A stretch of 64,000 bases of DNA from Tistrella mobilis (GTDB lineage: Bacteria; Pseudomonadota; Alphaproteobacteria; Tistrellales; Tistrellaceae). Both the position numbers and the translations under genes were made by a program. Location of the stretch: assembly GCF_039634785.1 (NCBI RefSeq), contig NZ_JBBIAB010000003.1:201724-265723 (forward strand). Reading direction: 5' to 3'. This document shows, piece by piece, positions 33,543 to 43,476 of this stretch. A model generated the notes under the pieces. That model was not told the origin of the DNA. It saw nothing but the letters and a program-made list of their open reading frames with translations, and did not search any database. The stretch's first letter is position 1. Each line of letters starts with the position of its first letter.

Positions 33543-34286
33543 TCACCCCGAGACGACCGGAGCGTCCAGCTCCGGATAGTGGCGGAAAATCCCGTCCTGG
33601 TTGAATTCAATCCGGCGGTCGCTGCCGAGATAGGCGGCGATCCGCGGCAGGGCCGCCACGCGATCGACCAGCGCCTCCACCCCCGGCCAGCGCCCGGCAA
33701 GACCCGCCATGTGGTTGGGGAAGGCGTAGCGCAGGCCCAGCACGGTCTGGAACAGGCCCAGATCGGCATAGGAAAGACCGGCGCCCACCAGCCAGCCCGA
33801 TGCGGCCGGGTTGCGGGTCAGCACCTGTTCGTACCAGCCGAGGAATTTGGGGATCCGCTGGTCGCGGAACCCCGCCGCCCGGCGTGCCGCCTCGGGCTTC
33901 TGGTCCTCGTAATAGTCCCAGGAGCCGAGCGGGTGATGGACGTCATGGGCCTCGTTCACCAGATCGGCGGTGGTGAGCGCGATCTGCCGCGCAAACAGCC
34001 GCGCCGCCTCGTCGGCCGGGGCCAGCCCGTAGGTCTCGCCCAGATAGGCGCAGATCAGCGGCGTCTGGGCGATCAGCAGATCGCCATCCTTCAGCACCGG
34101 GCAGGCGAAGGGGGCGAAGGGCTCGCGCTCATCCCCCAGCACGCGCAGAAGCCCGTCCATGCCGCCGCCCTGGCGTTCGGCCAGGCGGGCCATGTCGCGC
34201 CAGGGGGCATCGATCGCGACAAGCACCAGGCGGACATATTCGCCCCGCCCCGGCAGGCCCGGCCAGTAGTAGAGTTCCATGCTCAT
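33543..34286 (-). CDS. Glutathione S-transferase family protein
   Basis: This protein of 247 residues has a thioredoxin-like N-terminal domain (MELYYWPGLPGRGEYVRL, the cis-proline segment ACPVLKDGDLLIAQT and the SNAIL-like PLICAYLGETYGL) followed by an all-helical C-terminal domain. It resembles sigma/alpha-type GSTs and should use glutathione for conjugation or peroxide removal; the substrate is unknown. AGGAG precedes the start, and the ATG at 34280 is an alternative. It neighbours gshB on the same strand, 158 bases apart. Confidence 0.9.
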   Translation of the reverse strand: MSMELYYWPGLPGRGEYVRLVLVAIDAPWRDMARLAERQGGGMDGLLRVLGDEREPFAPFACPVLKDGDLLIAQTPLICAYLGETYGLAPADEAARLFARQIALTTADLVNEAHDVHHPLGSWDYYEDQKPEAARRAAGFRDQRIPKFLGWYEQVLTRNPAASGWLVGAGLSYADLGLFQTVLGLRYAFPNHMAGLAGRWPGVEALVDRVAALPRIAAYLGSDRRIEFNQDGIFRHYPELDAPVVSG

Positions 34287-34334
34287 GGGGGTGGGGCTCC
34301 TTGGCTGAACCGGGAACCGCCCCCCGCACCCGGC

Positions 34335-35330
34335 TCAGATCAGGCCGGCGAGCGGTGAGGACGGGTCCGCATAGAATTTGCGCGGCATGCGCCCGGCCAG
34401 ATAGCCGAGGCGCCCGGCCTCGACCGCGGCCTTCATGGCGCGCGCCATCATCACCGGATCCTTCGCCCCGGCGATCGCGGTGTTCATCAGCACGCCGTCG
34501 CAGCCGAGTTCCATGGCCACCGCCGCTTCCGAGGGCGTGCCGACACCGGCATCGACCAGCACCGGCACTTTTGCCTGCTCGACGATGATCCGGATGTTGA
34601 CCGGGTTCTGGATGCCGAGCCCCGAGCCGATCGGCGCCGCCAGCGGCATGATCGCGCAGCAGCCCAGATCTTCCAGCTTCTTCGCCACGATCGGGTCGTC
34701 GCTGGTGTAGACCATGACGTCGAAACCGTCGCGGATCAGGGCCTCCGCCGCCTTCAGGGTTTCGGTCACGTCGGGATAGAGGGTCTTGTGATCGCCCAGG
34801 ACTTCCAGCTTGACCAGGTTCCAGCCGCCGGCTTCACGTGCCAGGCGCAGCGTGCGCACGGCATCGTCGGCGGTGAAGCAGCCGGCGGTGTTGGGCAGGT
34901 AGACGTAGCGCTTCGGGTCGACGTAATCCATCAGCATCGGCGCCGACGGGTCGGTGACGTTCACCCGGCGGACCGCCACGGTCACGATCTCGGCACCCGA
35001 GGCCTCGATCGCGCGGGCGGTTTCCTCAAAATCCTTATACTTGCCGGTGCCGACCAGCAGGCGCGAGGTGAAGGTCCGGCCGGCGACGACGAAAGGATCT
35101 TCCACGGGCGCGGCGGACGCGTCGGCGCCGCTGCCGCCGCCGATGAAATGCACGATCTCCAGCCGGTCGCCATCGGCCAGCTGCGTGGTCTCGAACGCGG
35201 CCCGGCGGACGATCTCCAGATTGCGTTCAACCGCGATCTTCCGCGCATCCAGCCCCAGCTGGCTCAGAAGCCCGGCGACGGTCGGCTCGCCTGCAACCTC
35301 GCGGGCCTCGCCGTTGATCATCAGTCGCAT
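34335..35330 (-). CDS. thiG: ThiS-ThiG fusion: sulfur carrier and thiazole synthase
   Basis: The 331-residue protein joins two thiamine-pathway proteins. Residues 1-66 are ThiS, a ubiquitin-like sulfur carrier ending in HFIGGG. A 13-residue linker leads to ThiG, with [35 protein letters not shown] and the Schiff-base Lys174 in [17 protein letters not shown]. ThiG makes the thiazole from deoxyxylulose phosphate, glycine imine and ThiS thiocarboxylate. In a fusion the ThiS C-terminal glycine is not free, so processing or a different mechanism is needed. No thiF or thiC lies nearby, and no TPP riboswitch is visible upstream. Confidence 0.93.
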   Translation of the reverse strand: MRLMINGEAREVAGEPTVAGLLSQLGLDARKIAVERNLEIVRRAAFETTQLADGDRLEIVHFIGGGSGADASAAPVEDPFVVAGRTFTSRLLVGTGKYKDFEETARAIEASGAEIVTVAVRRVNVTDPSAPMLMDYVDPKRYVYLPNTAGCFTADDAVRTLRLAREAGGWNLVKLEVLGDHKTLYPDVTETLKAAEALIRDGFDVMVYTSDDPIVAKKLEDLGCCAIMPLAAPIGSGLGIQNPVNIRIIVEQAKVPVLVDAGVGTPSEAAVAMELGCDGVLMNTAIAGAKDPVMMARAMKAAVEAGRLGYLAGRMPRKFYADPSSPLAGLI

Positions 35331-35393
35331 ACCAGGATCTCCGCTCCACGTGATGTTCGGGCGCGGGTGGCGGAACGCCCGCTTCGAACGGCG

Positions 35394-35423
35394 TTGCGCC
35401 CCGCGGCACGGGTGCTTTATAAC
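35394..35423 (+). promoter_or_regulatory. Predicted promoter for aroQ-accB-accC
   Basis: TTGCGC (35394-35399) and TATAAC (35418-35423) are 18 bp apart, about 58 bases before the aroQ ATG. The AT-rich -10 stands out from its surroundings. Confidence 0.5.
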
Positions 35424-35480
35424 GCAGGGCTGACGTGGCGTCCTCTCCTAATCACCGTTCACGGGGTATCGACAGCCCGC

Positions 35481-35960
35481 ATGGCGCCGACCATCCTGGT
35501 CCTGAACGGACCGAACCTGAACCTGCTTGGCACCCGCGAGCCCGAGGTCTACGGGCATACGACGCTGGACGACATCCGGCGTCTGTGCGAAGCCCGTGCC
35601 GCGGCCCTGGGGCTGGCGGTCGATTTCCGCCAGTCGAACCACGAAGGCGTTCTCGTGGACTGGGTACAGGACGCCCGCACCTCTGCGGCAGGGATCGTGA
35701 TCAATCCCGCTGCCTACACCCATACCTCGGTCGCCCTGCTCGACGCGCTCACCGCGACGGCACTGCCGGTGATCGAGGTGCATTTGTCGAATATCCATCG
35801 TCGCGAAACGTTCCGGCATCATTCCTATGTGTCCCGGACGGCGGTCGGCGTGATCTGCGGCCTGGGGGCCACGGGTTACGCGCTGGCGATCGAGGCGATG
35901 GCCGGGCTGATCCCTGGGGGACAGGCCCGCGCGGCCACGAAGGACCAATCGCATGTCTGA
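35481..35960 (+). CDS. aroQ: 3-Dehydroquinate dehydratase, type II
   Basis: This 159-residue enzyme of the shikimate pathway converts 3-dehydroquinate to 3-dehydroshikimate. The family motifs are [18 protein letters not shown] (with the catalytic Tyr), [25 protein letters not shown] and [16 protein letters not shown] (with the catalytic His). It ends eight bases inside accB, so it is translationally coupled to the acetyl-CoA carboxylase genes. The aroQ-accB-accC order is common in alphaproteobacteria. Confidence 0.96.
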   Translation: MAPTILVLNGPNLNLLGTREPEVYGHTTLDDIRRLCEARAAALGLAVDFRQSNHEGVLVDWVQDARTSAAGIVINPAAYTHTSVALLDALTATALPVIEVHLSNIHRRETFRHHSYVSRTAVGVICGLGATGYALAIEAMAGLIPGGQARAATKDQSHV

Positions 35961-36438
35961 CACCAAGGCTCGTGCCGTCGATACCGGCCTGATCCGCGAA
36001 CTGGCGCTGCTGCTCGACGAGACCGGCCTGACCGAGATCGAGGTCGGCGCGGGCGAGGGTCGCATCCGCATCGCCCGCCAGGCGCCGGCGCAGATGACCG
36101 CCCCGCAGATGCTGTTCCAGGCGCCCGCCGCCGCCGCGGCCCCCGCGGCGGCCCCGGCCGCCGCAGCCCCTGCGGCACCGGTTGCCGCCGATCCCGCCAG
36201 CCATCCGGGCGCCGTGCCCTCGCCGATGGTGGGCACCGTCTATCTGGCCCCGGAACCGGGTGCGCCGGCCTTCGTCGCCGAAGGCCAGAGCGTGCGCGAG
36301 GGCCAGACCCTGCTGATCATCGAAGCCATGAAGGTGATGAACCATATCCGCGCCCCGCGGAGCGGCACCGTCAGCCGGCTTCTGGTGCAGAACGGCCAGC
36401 CGGTGGAATTCGGCGAGCCGCTGGCGATCATCGAGTGA
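35953..36438 (+). CDS. accB: Biotin carboxyl carrier protein of acetyl-CoA carboxylase
   Basis: The 161-residue carrier shuttles carboxybiotin between biotin carboxylase and carboxyltransferase. An N-terminal helical region is followed by an Ala/Pro linker (about 57-78) and the biotinyl domain with [11 protein letters not shown], the biotin being attached to Lys127. The thumb-like loop segment [15 protein letters not shown] is present. The start overlaps the aroQ stop by eight bases, and accC follows 13 bases later. Confidence 0.97.
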   Translation: MSDTKARAVDTGLIRELALLLDETGLTEIEVGAGEGRIRIARQAPAQMTAPQMLFQAPAAAAAPAAAPAAAAPAAPVAADPASHPGAVPSPMVGTVYLAPEPGAPAFVAEGQSVREGQTLLIIEAMKVMNHIRAPRSGTVSRLLVQNGQPVEFGEPLAIIE

Positions 36439-36451
36439 CGCGGGAGCGATC

Positions 36452-37795
36452 ATGTTCGAGAAGGTGCTGATCGCCAATCGCGGCGAAATCGCATTGCGCG
36501 TCCATCGCGCCTGCCAGGAGATGGGCATCCGCACCGTTGCGGTCCATTCCACCGCCGATGCCGATGCCATGCATGTCCGTCTCGCCGACGAGAGCGTGTG
36601 CATCGGCCCGGCGCCCGCGCGCAATTCCTATCTGAACATCCCGGCGATCATCGCCGCCGCCGAAATCACCGGCGCCGAGGCGGTCCATCCGGGCTATGGC
36701 TTCCTGTCCGAGAACGCCCAGTTCGCCGAGATCGTCGAGGCCCATGGCCTGACCTTCATCGGCCCCACCCCGGACCATATCCGGCTGATGGGCGACAAGA
36801 TCGAGGCCAAGCGCGCCGCCAGGGAGCTGGGCCTGCCGCTGGTGCCCGGCACCGACGGGCCGGTGACCGACGAGGCCGAGGCGATGAAGATCGCCCGCGA
36901 GATCGGCTTTCCGGTGCTGGTCAAGGCCGCCGCCGGCGGTGGCGGCCGCGGCATGAAGGTGGCCGAAAGCGCCGAGGGCCTGCGCGAGGCGCTGCAGACC
37001 GCCCGCGCCGAGGCCAAGGCCGCTTTCGGATCGGATGCGGTCTATCTTGAGAAGTATCTCGCCAATCCGCGCCATATCGAGATCCAGATCCTCTGCGACA
37101 CCTTCGGGACCGTGGTGCATCTGGGCGAGCGCGACTGTTCTCTGCAGCGCCGCCATCAGAAGGTGCTGGAAGAGGCGCCGTCGCCGGCGATCGATGCGGC
37201 CGACCGCGCCCGCATGGGCGAGATCGTCGCCAATGCCATGCGCAAGCTGGGCTATCGCGGCGTCGGCACGGTGGAGTTCCTCTACGAGAACGGCGAGTTC
37301 TACTTCATCGAGATGAACACCCGCCTGCAGGTGGAACATCCGATCACCGAGGCGATCACCGGCATCGATCTGGTGCGCGAGCAGATCCGGGTCGCCGCCG
37401 GCCAGCCGCTGGGCTTCACCCAGGAGGACGTACGCGTCCAGGGCCATGCCATCGAGTGCCGGATCAACGCCGAGAACTCCGAGACCTTCGCCCCCTCGCC
37501 GGGGCTGGTCGACACCTATCACGCCCCGGGCGGGCTGGGTGTGCGCGTGGACAGCGGCCTCTATCAGGGTTATCGCATCCCGCCCTATTACGACAGCCTG
37601 ATCGCCAAGCTGGTGGTCCATGGTCGCAACCGCAACGAGTGCATCATGCGGCTGCGCCGGGCGCTGGAGGAATATGTCGTGGGCGGCATCGACACCACCC
37701 TGCCCCTGCATCAGCGCATCGCCCGCCATCCGGATTTCGTCGACGGCGTCTACGACATCCGCTGGCTGGAGGCCCTGGTCGCCAATCGCGGCTGA
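36452..37795 (+). CDS. accC: Biotin carboxylase subunit of acetyl-CoA carboxylase
   Basis: This 447-residue ATP-grasp enzyme carboxylates biotin on AccB, the first step of fatty-acid synthesis. It begins [20 protein letters not shown] and shows [10 protein letters not shown], the glycine-rich ATP lid [34 protein letters not shown] and the catalytic [14 protein letters not shown]. Length and motifs are normal. The last gene of the aroQ-accBC operon, it is followed by a hairpin terminator. Confidence 0.97.
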   Translation: MFEKVLIANRGEIALRVHRACQEMGIRTVAVHSTADADAMHVRLADESVCIGPAPARNSYLNIPAIIAAAEITGAEAVHPGYGFLSENAQFAEIVEAHGLTFIGPTPDHIRLMGDKIEAKRAARELGLPLVPGTDGPVTDEAEAMKIAREIGFPVLVKAAAGGGGRGMKVAESAEGLREALQTARAEAKAAFGSDAVYLEKYLANPRHIEIQILCDTFGTVVHLGERDCSLQRRHQKVLEEAPSPAIDAADRARMGEIVANAMRKLGYRGVGTVEFLYENGEFYFIEMNTRLQVEHPITEAITGIDLVREQIRVAAGQPLGFTQEDVRVQGHAIECRINAENSETFAPSPGLVDTYHAPGGLGVRVDSGLYQGYRIPPYYDSLIAKLVVHGRNRNECIMRLRRALEEYVVGGIDTTLPLHQRIARHPDFVDGVYDIRWLEALVANRG

Positions 37796-37820
37796 TCCGG
37801 GAGCATCATGCATCAAGGGG

Positions 37821-37862
37821 CGGGCGGGCCGGAGGCGTTTCCGGCCCGCCCGTCTGCGTTTG
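37821..37862 (+). terminator. Intrinsic terminator after accC
   Basis: A 12-bp stem (CGGGCGGGCCGG with its complement at 37841-37852) and 8-nt loop is followed by TCTGCGTTTG, a modest T-rich tail. It lies 25 bases after the accC stop. Confidence 0.7.
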
Positions 37863-37892
37863 ACCCATGCCCCCTTCTCGCGGAGCCCCGTC

Positions 37893-39029
37893 ATGGCCGG
37901 TCTCTTCCCCGATCTGCAGACCCCCTGCCTTGTGGTCGACGAGGCGAAGATGACCGCTAATCTCGACCGGATGGCCCGGCGGATCGCCGGGCTCGGCGTG
38001 GGCTTCAGGCCGCATCTGAAGACCGCCAAATCGGTGGAGATCGCCCGGCGGATGCTGCCCGACACAGGCGGGCCGGCCACCGTCTCCACCCTTCGCGAGG
38101 CCGAGGTCTTCGCGGCGGCGGGCGTGCAGGACATCCTTTATGCGGTCGGCATCACGCCCGCCAAGCTTGATCGGGTGCAGGCGCTGAGGGCCCGGGGCTG
38201 CGATCTGGCGGTGATCCTGGATTCCGCCGGACAGGCGCAGGCGGTTGCGGCGGCCGGGGCCGGTGCCGGCCCGATCCCGGTGCTGATCGAGATCGACTGC
38301 GACGGCAAGCGCGCGGGCCTCGCCCCCGATGCCGCAGAGATCATCGAGATCGGCCGGATCCTGCACGAAGGCCGCGCGGAACTTCGCGGGGTGATGACCC
38401 ATGCCGGCGGCAGCTACGACGTCTCGGGCGATGAGGCCCATGCCGCCTTCGCCGAACGCGAGCGCCGGGCGGTGGTGACGGCGGCAGACCGGCTGCGCGC
38501 GGCCGGCCTGCCCTGCCCCGTGGTCAGCGTCGGCTCCACGCCCACGGCGCTTGCCGCCCGTGACCTTGCGGGCGTGACCGAGGTCCGCGCCGGGGTCTAT
38601 GTCTTTTTCGATCTGGTGATGGCCGGGATCGGCGTCTGCGCGGTAGACGAGATCGCGCTCTCCGTCGCCACCACCGTGATCGGCCACCGCCCCGACCGGG
38701 GCTGGACCCTGGTCGATGCCGGCTGGATGGCGCTGTCGCGCGATCGCGGCACGGCCGGCCAGGCGGTCGATCAGGGTTATGGTCTGGTGGCGGATGCCGC
38801 AGGCCGGGTGATCCCGGATCTGATCGTCACCGGCGCCAATCAGGAACACGGTATCCTGGCCCTGCGCCCCGGTGCGGTGGCCACGCCGCCGGACCTGCCG
38901 GTCGGCACGGTGCTGCGCATCCTGCCCAACCATGCCTGCGCCACCGCCGCACAATTCGACGCCTATCATGTCATCCCGGCGGATACTGGCGCCGCCCCGG
39001 CGGTCTGGCCGCGTTTCGGTGGCTGGTGA
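37893..39029 (+). CDS. DSD1-family PLP enzyme (D-threonine aldolase / D-serine dehydratase-like)
   Basis: This protein of 378 residues has a fold-type III (alanine racemase-like) barrel. The PLP lysine lies in GFRPHLKTAKSVEIA, and a C-terminal metal site is marked by LPNHACATAAQFD (the His-x-Cys zinc pair). PCLVVDEAKMTANLDRM opens the domain. Such enzymes act on D-threonine, D-serine or 3-hydroxyaspartate; the sequence does not decide between them. GGAG precedes the ATG by 8 bases. It is monocistronic, following the accC terminator. Confidence 0.87.
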   Translation: MAGLFPDLQTPCLVVDEAKMTANLDRMARRIAGLGVGFRPHLKTAKSVEIARRMLPDTGGPATVSTLREAEVFAAAGVQDILYAVGITPAKLDRVQALRARGCDLAVILDSAGQAQAVAAAGAGAGPIPVLIEIDCDGKRAGLAPDAAEIIEIGRILHEGRAELRGVMTHAGGSYDVSGDEAHAAFAERERRAVVTAADRLRAAGLPCPVVSVGSTPTALAARDLAGVTEVRAGVYVFFDLVMAGIGVCAVDEIALSVATTVIGHRPDRGWTLVDAGWMALSRDRGTAGQAVDQGYGLVADAAGRVIPDLIVTGANQEHGILALRPGAVATPPDLPVGTVLRILPNHACATAAQFDAYHVIPADTGAAPAVWPRFGGW

Positions 39030-39154
39030 CCGGGATGCGGCCGCATGTGGCCGCAACCGGTGACGCGACATCATAAACCGGACCGCCCAGACTTCCCCGG
39101 TCAGCCCCGCCCGCCAGCCCGGCGGCGCGGCGCACCATACCGGGGATCATCAAG

Positions 39155-40696
39155 ATGCCGATCTTTACCGCCTGCCTTATCTGCGTGACGGATTTCGGGG
39201 CCGTCGGCGACGACGTGACCGACGACACCGCCGCCATCCAGGCCGCCATGGACCATGCCGCCAGCCTGCCCACCGGCGGCTCGGTGCTGTTTCCGGCCGG
39301 CTACTACCGCATTTCGGCGCCGCTCATTCAGGACAGCCGGGTCTTCCTGACCTCGGGCGGCGGCCTGTGGGACGTGGTGATCCGCCCCACCACCGGCTTC
39401 ACCGGCTCGGCGCTGATCAAGACCCGCGGCTTCGACACCTACAATGCCGGCAACTATTCCAGCGTCCGCGACGATGGCATTCCCTATGGCTACGGCGTCT
39501 GGGGCCTGGCGCTGGACGGCATGCAGGCCGTCAGCCGCTGCTATGAAGGCTACGGCAAGTTCCGGTACATGAAGATCACCTGTACCGATGCCGTCGACGA
39601 CTGCTTCTTCCATGCCTGCGGCAAGGATCCGGGCATCGAGACCACGCCGGTCGACGGGGTGATGCGCGACCTCTGGGAAGGCGTGCTCGACATCGACACC
39701 GCCCGCAGCGGCCGCTATGGCGTGCACTTCATGGGCCCCCACGACGCCCATATCATCCGTTCGGTGAACGCGCTGCACAGCGACTGGCACTTCTTCATCG
39801 ACTATGATGACAACCGCGACGGCGGCTGCCGCATCGGCCGCGTGCACACCTATGGCGGCAGCGGGCGCGGCGTCCGCTTCAGGTCTTCGGTTCAGGGCGA
39901 TCACGTGATCGCCGAGAACGGCGTCCTGATCGAGGGCTATACCGAAACCCTGCTCAACATCATCCAGACCCGCAACTCGTCCTCGCCCGCCTGCGTGCAG
40001 ATCACCGGCCCCTGCGACATCGGCATGATCCGCGCCAACTGCAACATGGGCGACGTTTATCCGGCGGCGAACGGTGTGGAGGTTTCGGCCTCGCGGGTGA
40101 AGATCGGCCAGATGCGCGTTCTCGGCGCCAGCGGCGGCGGGGCCGGCACCGGCCTGGTGATCGCCAGCACCGCTTCGGACTTCTGGGTCGGCAAGGCCGA
40201 TATCCGCGCCTTCGGCGCCGTCGGCGGCCAGGGTCTGTCGATCGACGGTGCGGACAATGTCCGGATCAACGGGCGCATCTCGTCGTGCAAGACCAACGCC
40301 TCCTTCGCGCCCGGCTGCGACGACTGCCATGTGGAATTCGACAGTTACGTTCTGACCGGTCAGCAGCATTTTTCGGGCAGCCCGGGTGCACGCTCCAAAC
40401 TACTGATCAACGGCTTCGGCGCGACGACGATGGCGAAAGAAGCGGTGGTGGCAGATACCGTCGATACCTCGATCAGTCAGTACGTGTCCAAGACCCTGGT
40501 CTTCCCGCGCCCGCTCTCGTATACGCCCAGCCCGGCTCAGGTGAATGTGGTGATGCTGCCGCCATCTGCGCCGCTGGCGGCCGCCCGGCCGGCACGGATC
40601 GTGGCGGTTTCCGATACCGAAGCGACGGTCGAATTCGAAGTGACCGGTGCGGTCGCCGGCTCCACCCAGGGTTTCGAACTGCGGGTCGCACCCTGA
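39155..40696 (+). CDS. Orphan right-handed beta-helix protein (pectate-lyase-3-like)
   Basis: This 513-residue protein opens with VTDFGAVGDDVTDDTAAIQAAMDHA and SVLFPAGYYRI, the hallmark of the Pectate_lyase_3 domain in phage tailspikes, exopolysaccharide lyases and epimerases. Repeated short strands follow, with scattered Cys (such as CVQITGPCDIGMIRANCNMG and CDDCHVEFD). The last 70 residues form a separate beta-rich tail. No clear signal peptide is visible. It has no phage or polysaccharide genes beside it, and it lies between hairpins. It could be a cargo tail-fibre-like or a cell-surface carbohydrate-binding protein. Confidence 0.75.
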   Translation: MPIFTACLICVTDFGAVGDDVTDDTAAIQAAMDHAASLPTGGSVLFPAGYYRISAPLIQDSRVFLTSGGGLWDVVIRPTTGFTGSALIKTRGFDTYNAGNYSSVRDDGIPYGYGVWGLALDGMQAVSRCYEGYGKFRYMKITCTDAVDDCFFHACGKDPGIETTPVDGVMRDLWEGVLDIDTARSGRYGVHFMGPHDAHIIRSVNALHSDWHFFIDYDDNRDGGCRIGRVHTYGGSGRGVRFRSSVQGDHVIAENGVLIEGYTETLLNIIQTRNSSSPACVQITGPCDIGMIRANCNMGDVYPAANGVEVSASRVKIGQMRVLGASGGGAGTGLVIASTASDFWVGKADIRAFGAVGGQGLSIDGADNVRINGRISSCKTNASFAPGCDDCHVEFDSYVLTGQQHFSGSPGARSKLLINGFGATTMAKEAVVADTVDTSISQYVSKTLVFPRPLSYTPSPAQVNVVMLPPSAPLAAARPARIVAVSDTEATVEFEVTGAVAGSTQGFELRVAP

Positions 40697-40707
40697 CACA
40701 CCGAAGG

Positions 40708-40735
40708 ATGACACGGCGATGATTCGCCGCGTCAT
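40708..40735 (+). terminator. Hairpin after the beta-helix gene
   Basis: ATGACACGGCG pairs with CGCCGCGTCAT with one mismatch around a 6-nt loop, 12 bases after the stop codon. There is no T-tract, so the terminator call is moderate. A second GC-rich hairpin lies nearby before ycjX. Confidence 0.4.
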
Positions 40736-40828
40736 GTTGACCTGGCGTCACCGGCTTCCGATCTGAAAGGGCGATGCGGCCGGCAATCCGTCGGCCGCGT
40801 TACCGTTCAACGACCGGGACCGCCGCCC

Positions 40829-42280
40829 TTGTCCGCCTCTCCCTTCGATCGTCTGGGCCTGGAAGCCCGCCGCCTTGCCCGCCGCCTGACGCCCGAGGCG
40901 CTGGCCGAAGAGGCGGCGTCTCTGCTCGACCGGCCGCTCCGGCTGGGGGTGACCGGTCTTGCCCGGTCGGGCAAGACCGTGTTCACCACCGCGGTTGCCC
41001 GCGCCCTGCTGTTTCCCGACCGCCTGCCCTTTCTGCAGGCCCGCGCCGACGGCCGGCTGATCGGCGCCGAGCTGCGCCGGCCGGGCGATCCCGAGATCCC
41101 CCGCTTCGCCTACGAAACCCATCTGGCGCGGCTGGCCGGCAGCGATGGTGAGATGCCGGGCTGGCCCGCCTCCACCCGCATGCTCTCGCAACTGCGCATG
41201 GGGCTGCGCTGGAAACCGGCCGGCATGGTCAACCGGCGGATCAGGCCTGTACGCGAGCTGACGCTCGACATCATCGACTATCCGGGCGAATGGCTGCTGG
41301 ATCTGGCCCTTATCGAACGCAGCTTCGCCGACTGGTCGGCCGAGGCGCTGGCCATGCTGCGCCAGGGCAAGCGGGCAGAGCTGGCCCGCCCCTTCCTCGC
41401 CCGGCTGGAAACCCTGGATCCGGCCGCCCCGGCCGACGACGTGACGCTCGCCGAGCTCGGCCAGGGCTGGAGCGCGCATCTGATCGCCTGCCGTGCGGCG
41501 GGACTTGCCGTCTCGCGCCTCGGCCCCGGCCGTTTTCTGGTGCCGGGCGATCTGGAAGGCGCGCCGGTGCTGGCCTTCTCCCCCCTGCCGGAGCCCAAGG
41601 GGCGCGCACCCTCGGGCAGCCTGTATGCCGTGGCGGCGGAGCGTTTTGACCAGTATCGCAAGCGTATCGTCGGCCGCTTCTTCCGCGAGCATTTCGCCCG
41701 GCTGGACCGCCAGGTGGTGCTGGTCGACCTGCCCGGCGCGCTCAGCGCCGGGGCCGACGCCGTGGAGGATCTGAAACTTGCCCTGACCGAAAGCCTGGGC
41801 GCCTTCCGCTATGGCCGCGGCCACGGCATGATCGGGCGGCTGCTGTCGGGCGTGCGCATCGACCGGGTGCTGTTCGCCGCCACCAAGGCCGACCAGGTGC
41901 CGGCCGCCCAGCACGCCCGGCTGGACGCGCTGATGCAGTCGCTGGTGGCCGATGCCGCGCGCGCGATCCGTTTCGAGGGCGCCGAGACCCGCACACTGGC
42001 CATCGCCGCGGTCAAGGCGGCGGAAAGCGTGTTCGCCGAGCATGACGGCCGCAACCTCGCCTGCGTGCGCGGCCGCATCGCCGGCCGCGAGCGGCCGTCG
42101 GTGGTCTATCCGGGCGAGTTGCCGGCCGATCCGGCCGAGGCGCTGGCCAGGGCCGCCGGTGGCGGTTTCGACTTCCCACCCTTCCTGCCGCCCGAGGGTC
42201 TGGTCCGCAACGGCCACGGGATGGCCCATATCCGCCTGGATCAGGCGCTGGATCATCTGATCGGAGACCGGCTCGGATGA
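40829..42280 (+). CDS. ycjX: YcjX-family P-loop ATPase/GTPase
   Basis: This 483-residue DUF463 protein has Walker A GLARSGKT at residues 43-50, the aspartate of LDIIDYPGEWLLDL and, near the C-terminus, FDFPPFLP, all typical of YcjX. The start is TTG with a weak ribosome-binding site, so the exact beginning is uncertain. In enterobacteria ycjX is part of the phage-shock regulon, but no psp genes are present here. It overlaps ycjF by four bases (ATGA). Confidence 0.9.
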   Translation: MSASPFDRLGLEARRLARRLTPEALAEEAASLLDRPLRLGVTGLARSGKTVFTTAVARALLFPDRLPFLQARADGRLIGAELRRPGDPEIPRFAYETHLARLAGSDGEMPGWPASTRMLSQLRMGLRWKPAGMVNRRIRPVRELTLDIIDYPGEWLLDLALIERSFADWSAEALAMLRQGKRAELARPFLARLETLDPAAPADDVTLAELGQGWSAHLIACRAAGLAVSRLGPGRFLVPGDLEGAPVLAFSPLPEPKGRAPSGSLYAVAAERFDQYRKRIVGRFFREHFARLDRQVVLVDLPGALSAGADAVEDLKLALTESLGAFRYGRGHGMIGRLLSGVRIDRVLFAATKADQVPAAQHARLDALMQSLVADAARAIRFEGAETRTLAIAAVKAAESVFAEHDGRNLACVRGRIAGRERPSVVYPGELPADPAEALARAAGGGFDFPPFLPPEGLVRNGHGMAHIRLDQALDHLIGDRLG

Positions 42281-43344
42281 CCGACCGCCCGCGCATTTTC
42301 GACGAACCGGCCGCAACGCCGCCCCGCCGTCCGGCAGCCCCCCATGCGGCGGCGTCCGGCCCGCTGGAGCTGCCCGAAGCGGCCGCCCTGACCGCACGGC
42401 CGGCGGAAGAGGCGGCACTGCCCGCCACCGTACCCGGCCGCGGGCTGATGCCGGATCTGGCGCCCGGGGCCGCGACGCGACGCACCGGCCGCCGGCTGCT
42501 CTGGGGCGGGCTCGGCGGCCTTGCCGTGGCGCTGATCGGCTTCGAGACCTGGGATCTCGCCACACGCGCCTTCGCCCATGCCGACTGGCTGGGCTGGATG
42601 GTCACCGGGCTGGGCGTCGCCACGCTGGGCGGGCTCGGCATTCTGGGCGGCGCCGAGATTGCCGCACTCCGGCGGCTCGCCCGGGTCGACGGGCTGCGGA
42701 ACGAGGCGGAGCGGCTGGTGGCACCGGAAGCCCTGCACGACCCCGCCGCAGCGGCCGACGCCACAGCCCTGTCCGCACGGGTCGCGGCGCTCTACGAGGC
42801 CCGGCCGGGGCTTGCCGCCGCGCGGGCCGATTTCGCCGCCCAGCTGACCGATGCCCATGACGCCGCCGAGGCGCTGGCCCTGACCGAACGCCTGCTGCTG
42901 GCCCCGATCGATGCCGAGGCGCGGCGGCTGGTGCTGCTGGCCGCCCGCGACACGGCGCTGGCCACCGCCGCCAGCCCGGCGGCCCTGCTGGATGCCGCGG
43001 TGGTGCTGTGGCGCAATGCCCGGCTGGTGCGCGAGGTGGCGGCACTTTACGGCGTGCGCCCGGGCCGGATCGCCAGCCTGAAGATCGTGCGCCGCAGCCT
43101 GGGTGCGGCCGCCGTCGCCGGCATGGGCGAGGCCGGCCAGGATACCGCCGTCGACGCGCTGGGCGGCGGGCTTGCCGCCGCGGTCTCGGCCCGGCTGGGC
43201 CAGGGCGTGGTCAACGGCCTGGTCGCCGCCCGCATCGGGCTCGGCGCCATGGAGGCCTGCCGCCCCCTGCCCTTCCGGGCGGTAAAGCGGCCGCGCACGA
43301 CCGATCTGCGCCGCGACATGATGCGGATGCTGACGGGCAATTGA
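42277..43344 (+). CDS. ycjF: YcjF-family membrane protein (DUF697)
   Basis: This 355-residue partner of YcjX has a Pro/Ala-rich N-terminal tail, two membrane segments (about residues 75-92 and 105-130) and a C-terminal domain with SLKIVRRSLGAAAVAG and GRIASLKIV typical of the TIGR01620/DUF697 family. ATGA overlap with ycjX indicates coupled translation. The function is unknown, presumably envelope stress or membrane protein regulation. Confidence 0.88.
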   Translation: MTDRPRIFDEPAATPPRRPAAPHAAASGPLELPEAAALTARPAEEAALPATVPGRGLMPDLAPGAATRRTGRRLLWGGLGGLAVALIGFETWDLATRAFAHADWLGWMVTGLGVATLGGLGILGGAEIAALRRLARVDGLRNEAERLVAPEALHDPAAAADATALSARVAALYEARPGLAAARADFAAQLTDAHDAAEALALTERLLLAPIDAEARRLVLLAARDTALATAASPAALLDAAVVLWRNARLVREVAALYGVRPGRIASLKIVRRSLGAAAVAGMGEAGQDTAVDALGGGLAAAVSARLGQGVVNGLVAARIGLGAMEACRPLPFRAVKRPRTTDLRRDMMRMLTGN

Positions 43345-43476
43345 CGGCCACTCTTGCCACCCGGCGCCACGGGGTGCAGGTTGGGTGCCGGCTGCAGGTC
43401 GGGGACCGGGGCGACGTTGAGGAACGCGGCCGGCCACCCCACATCTGGAGCAGTTTCCTCCCCAGGGACATCCGGC

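Noticed and set aside
35331-35480. TPP riboswitch upstream of the ThiS-ThiG fusion
   Set aside because: The short leader on the minus strand lacks the CUGAGA and other conserved elements of the riboswitch.
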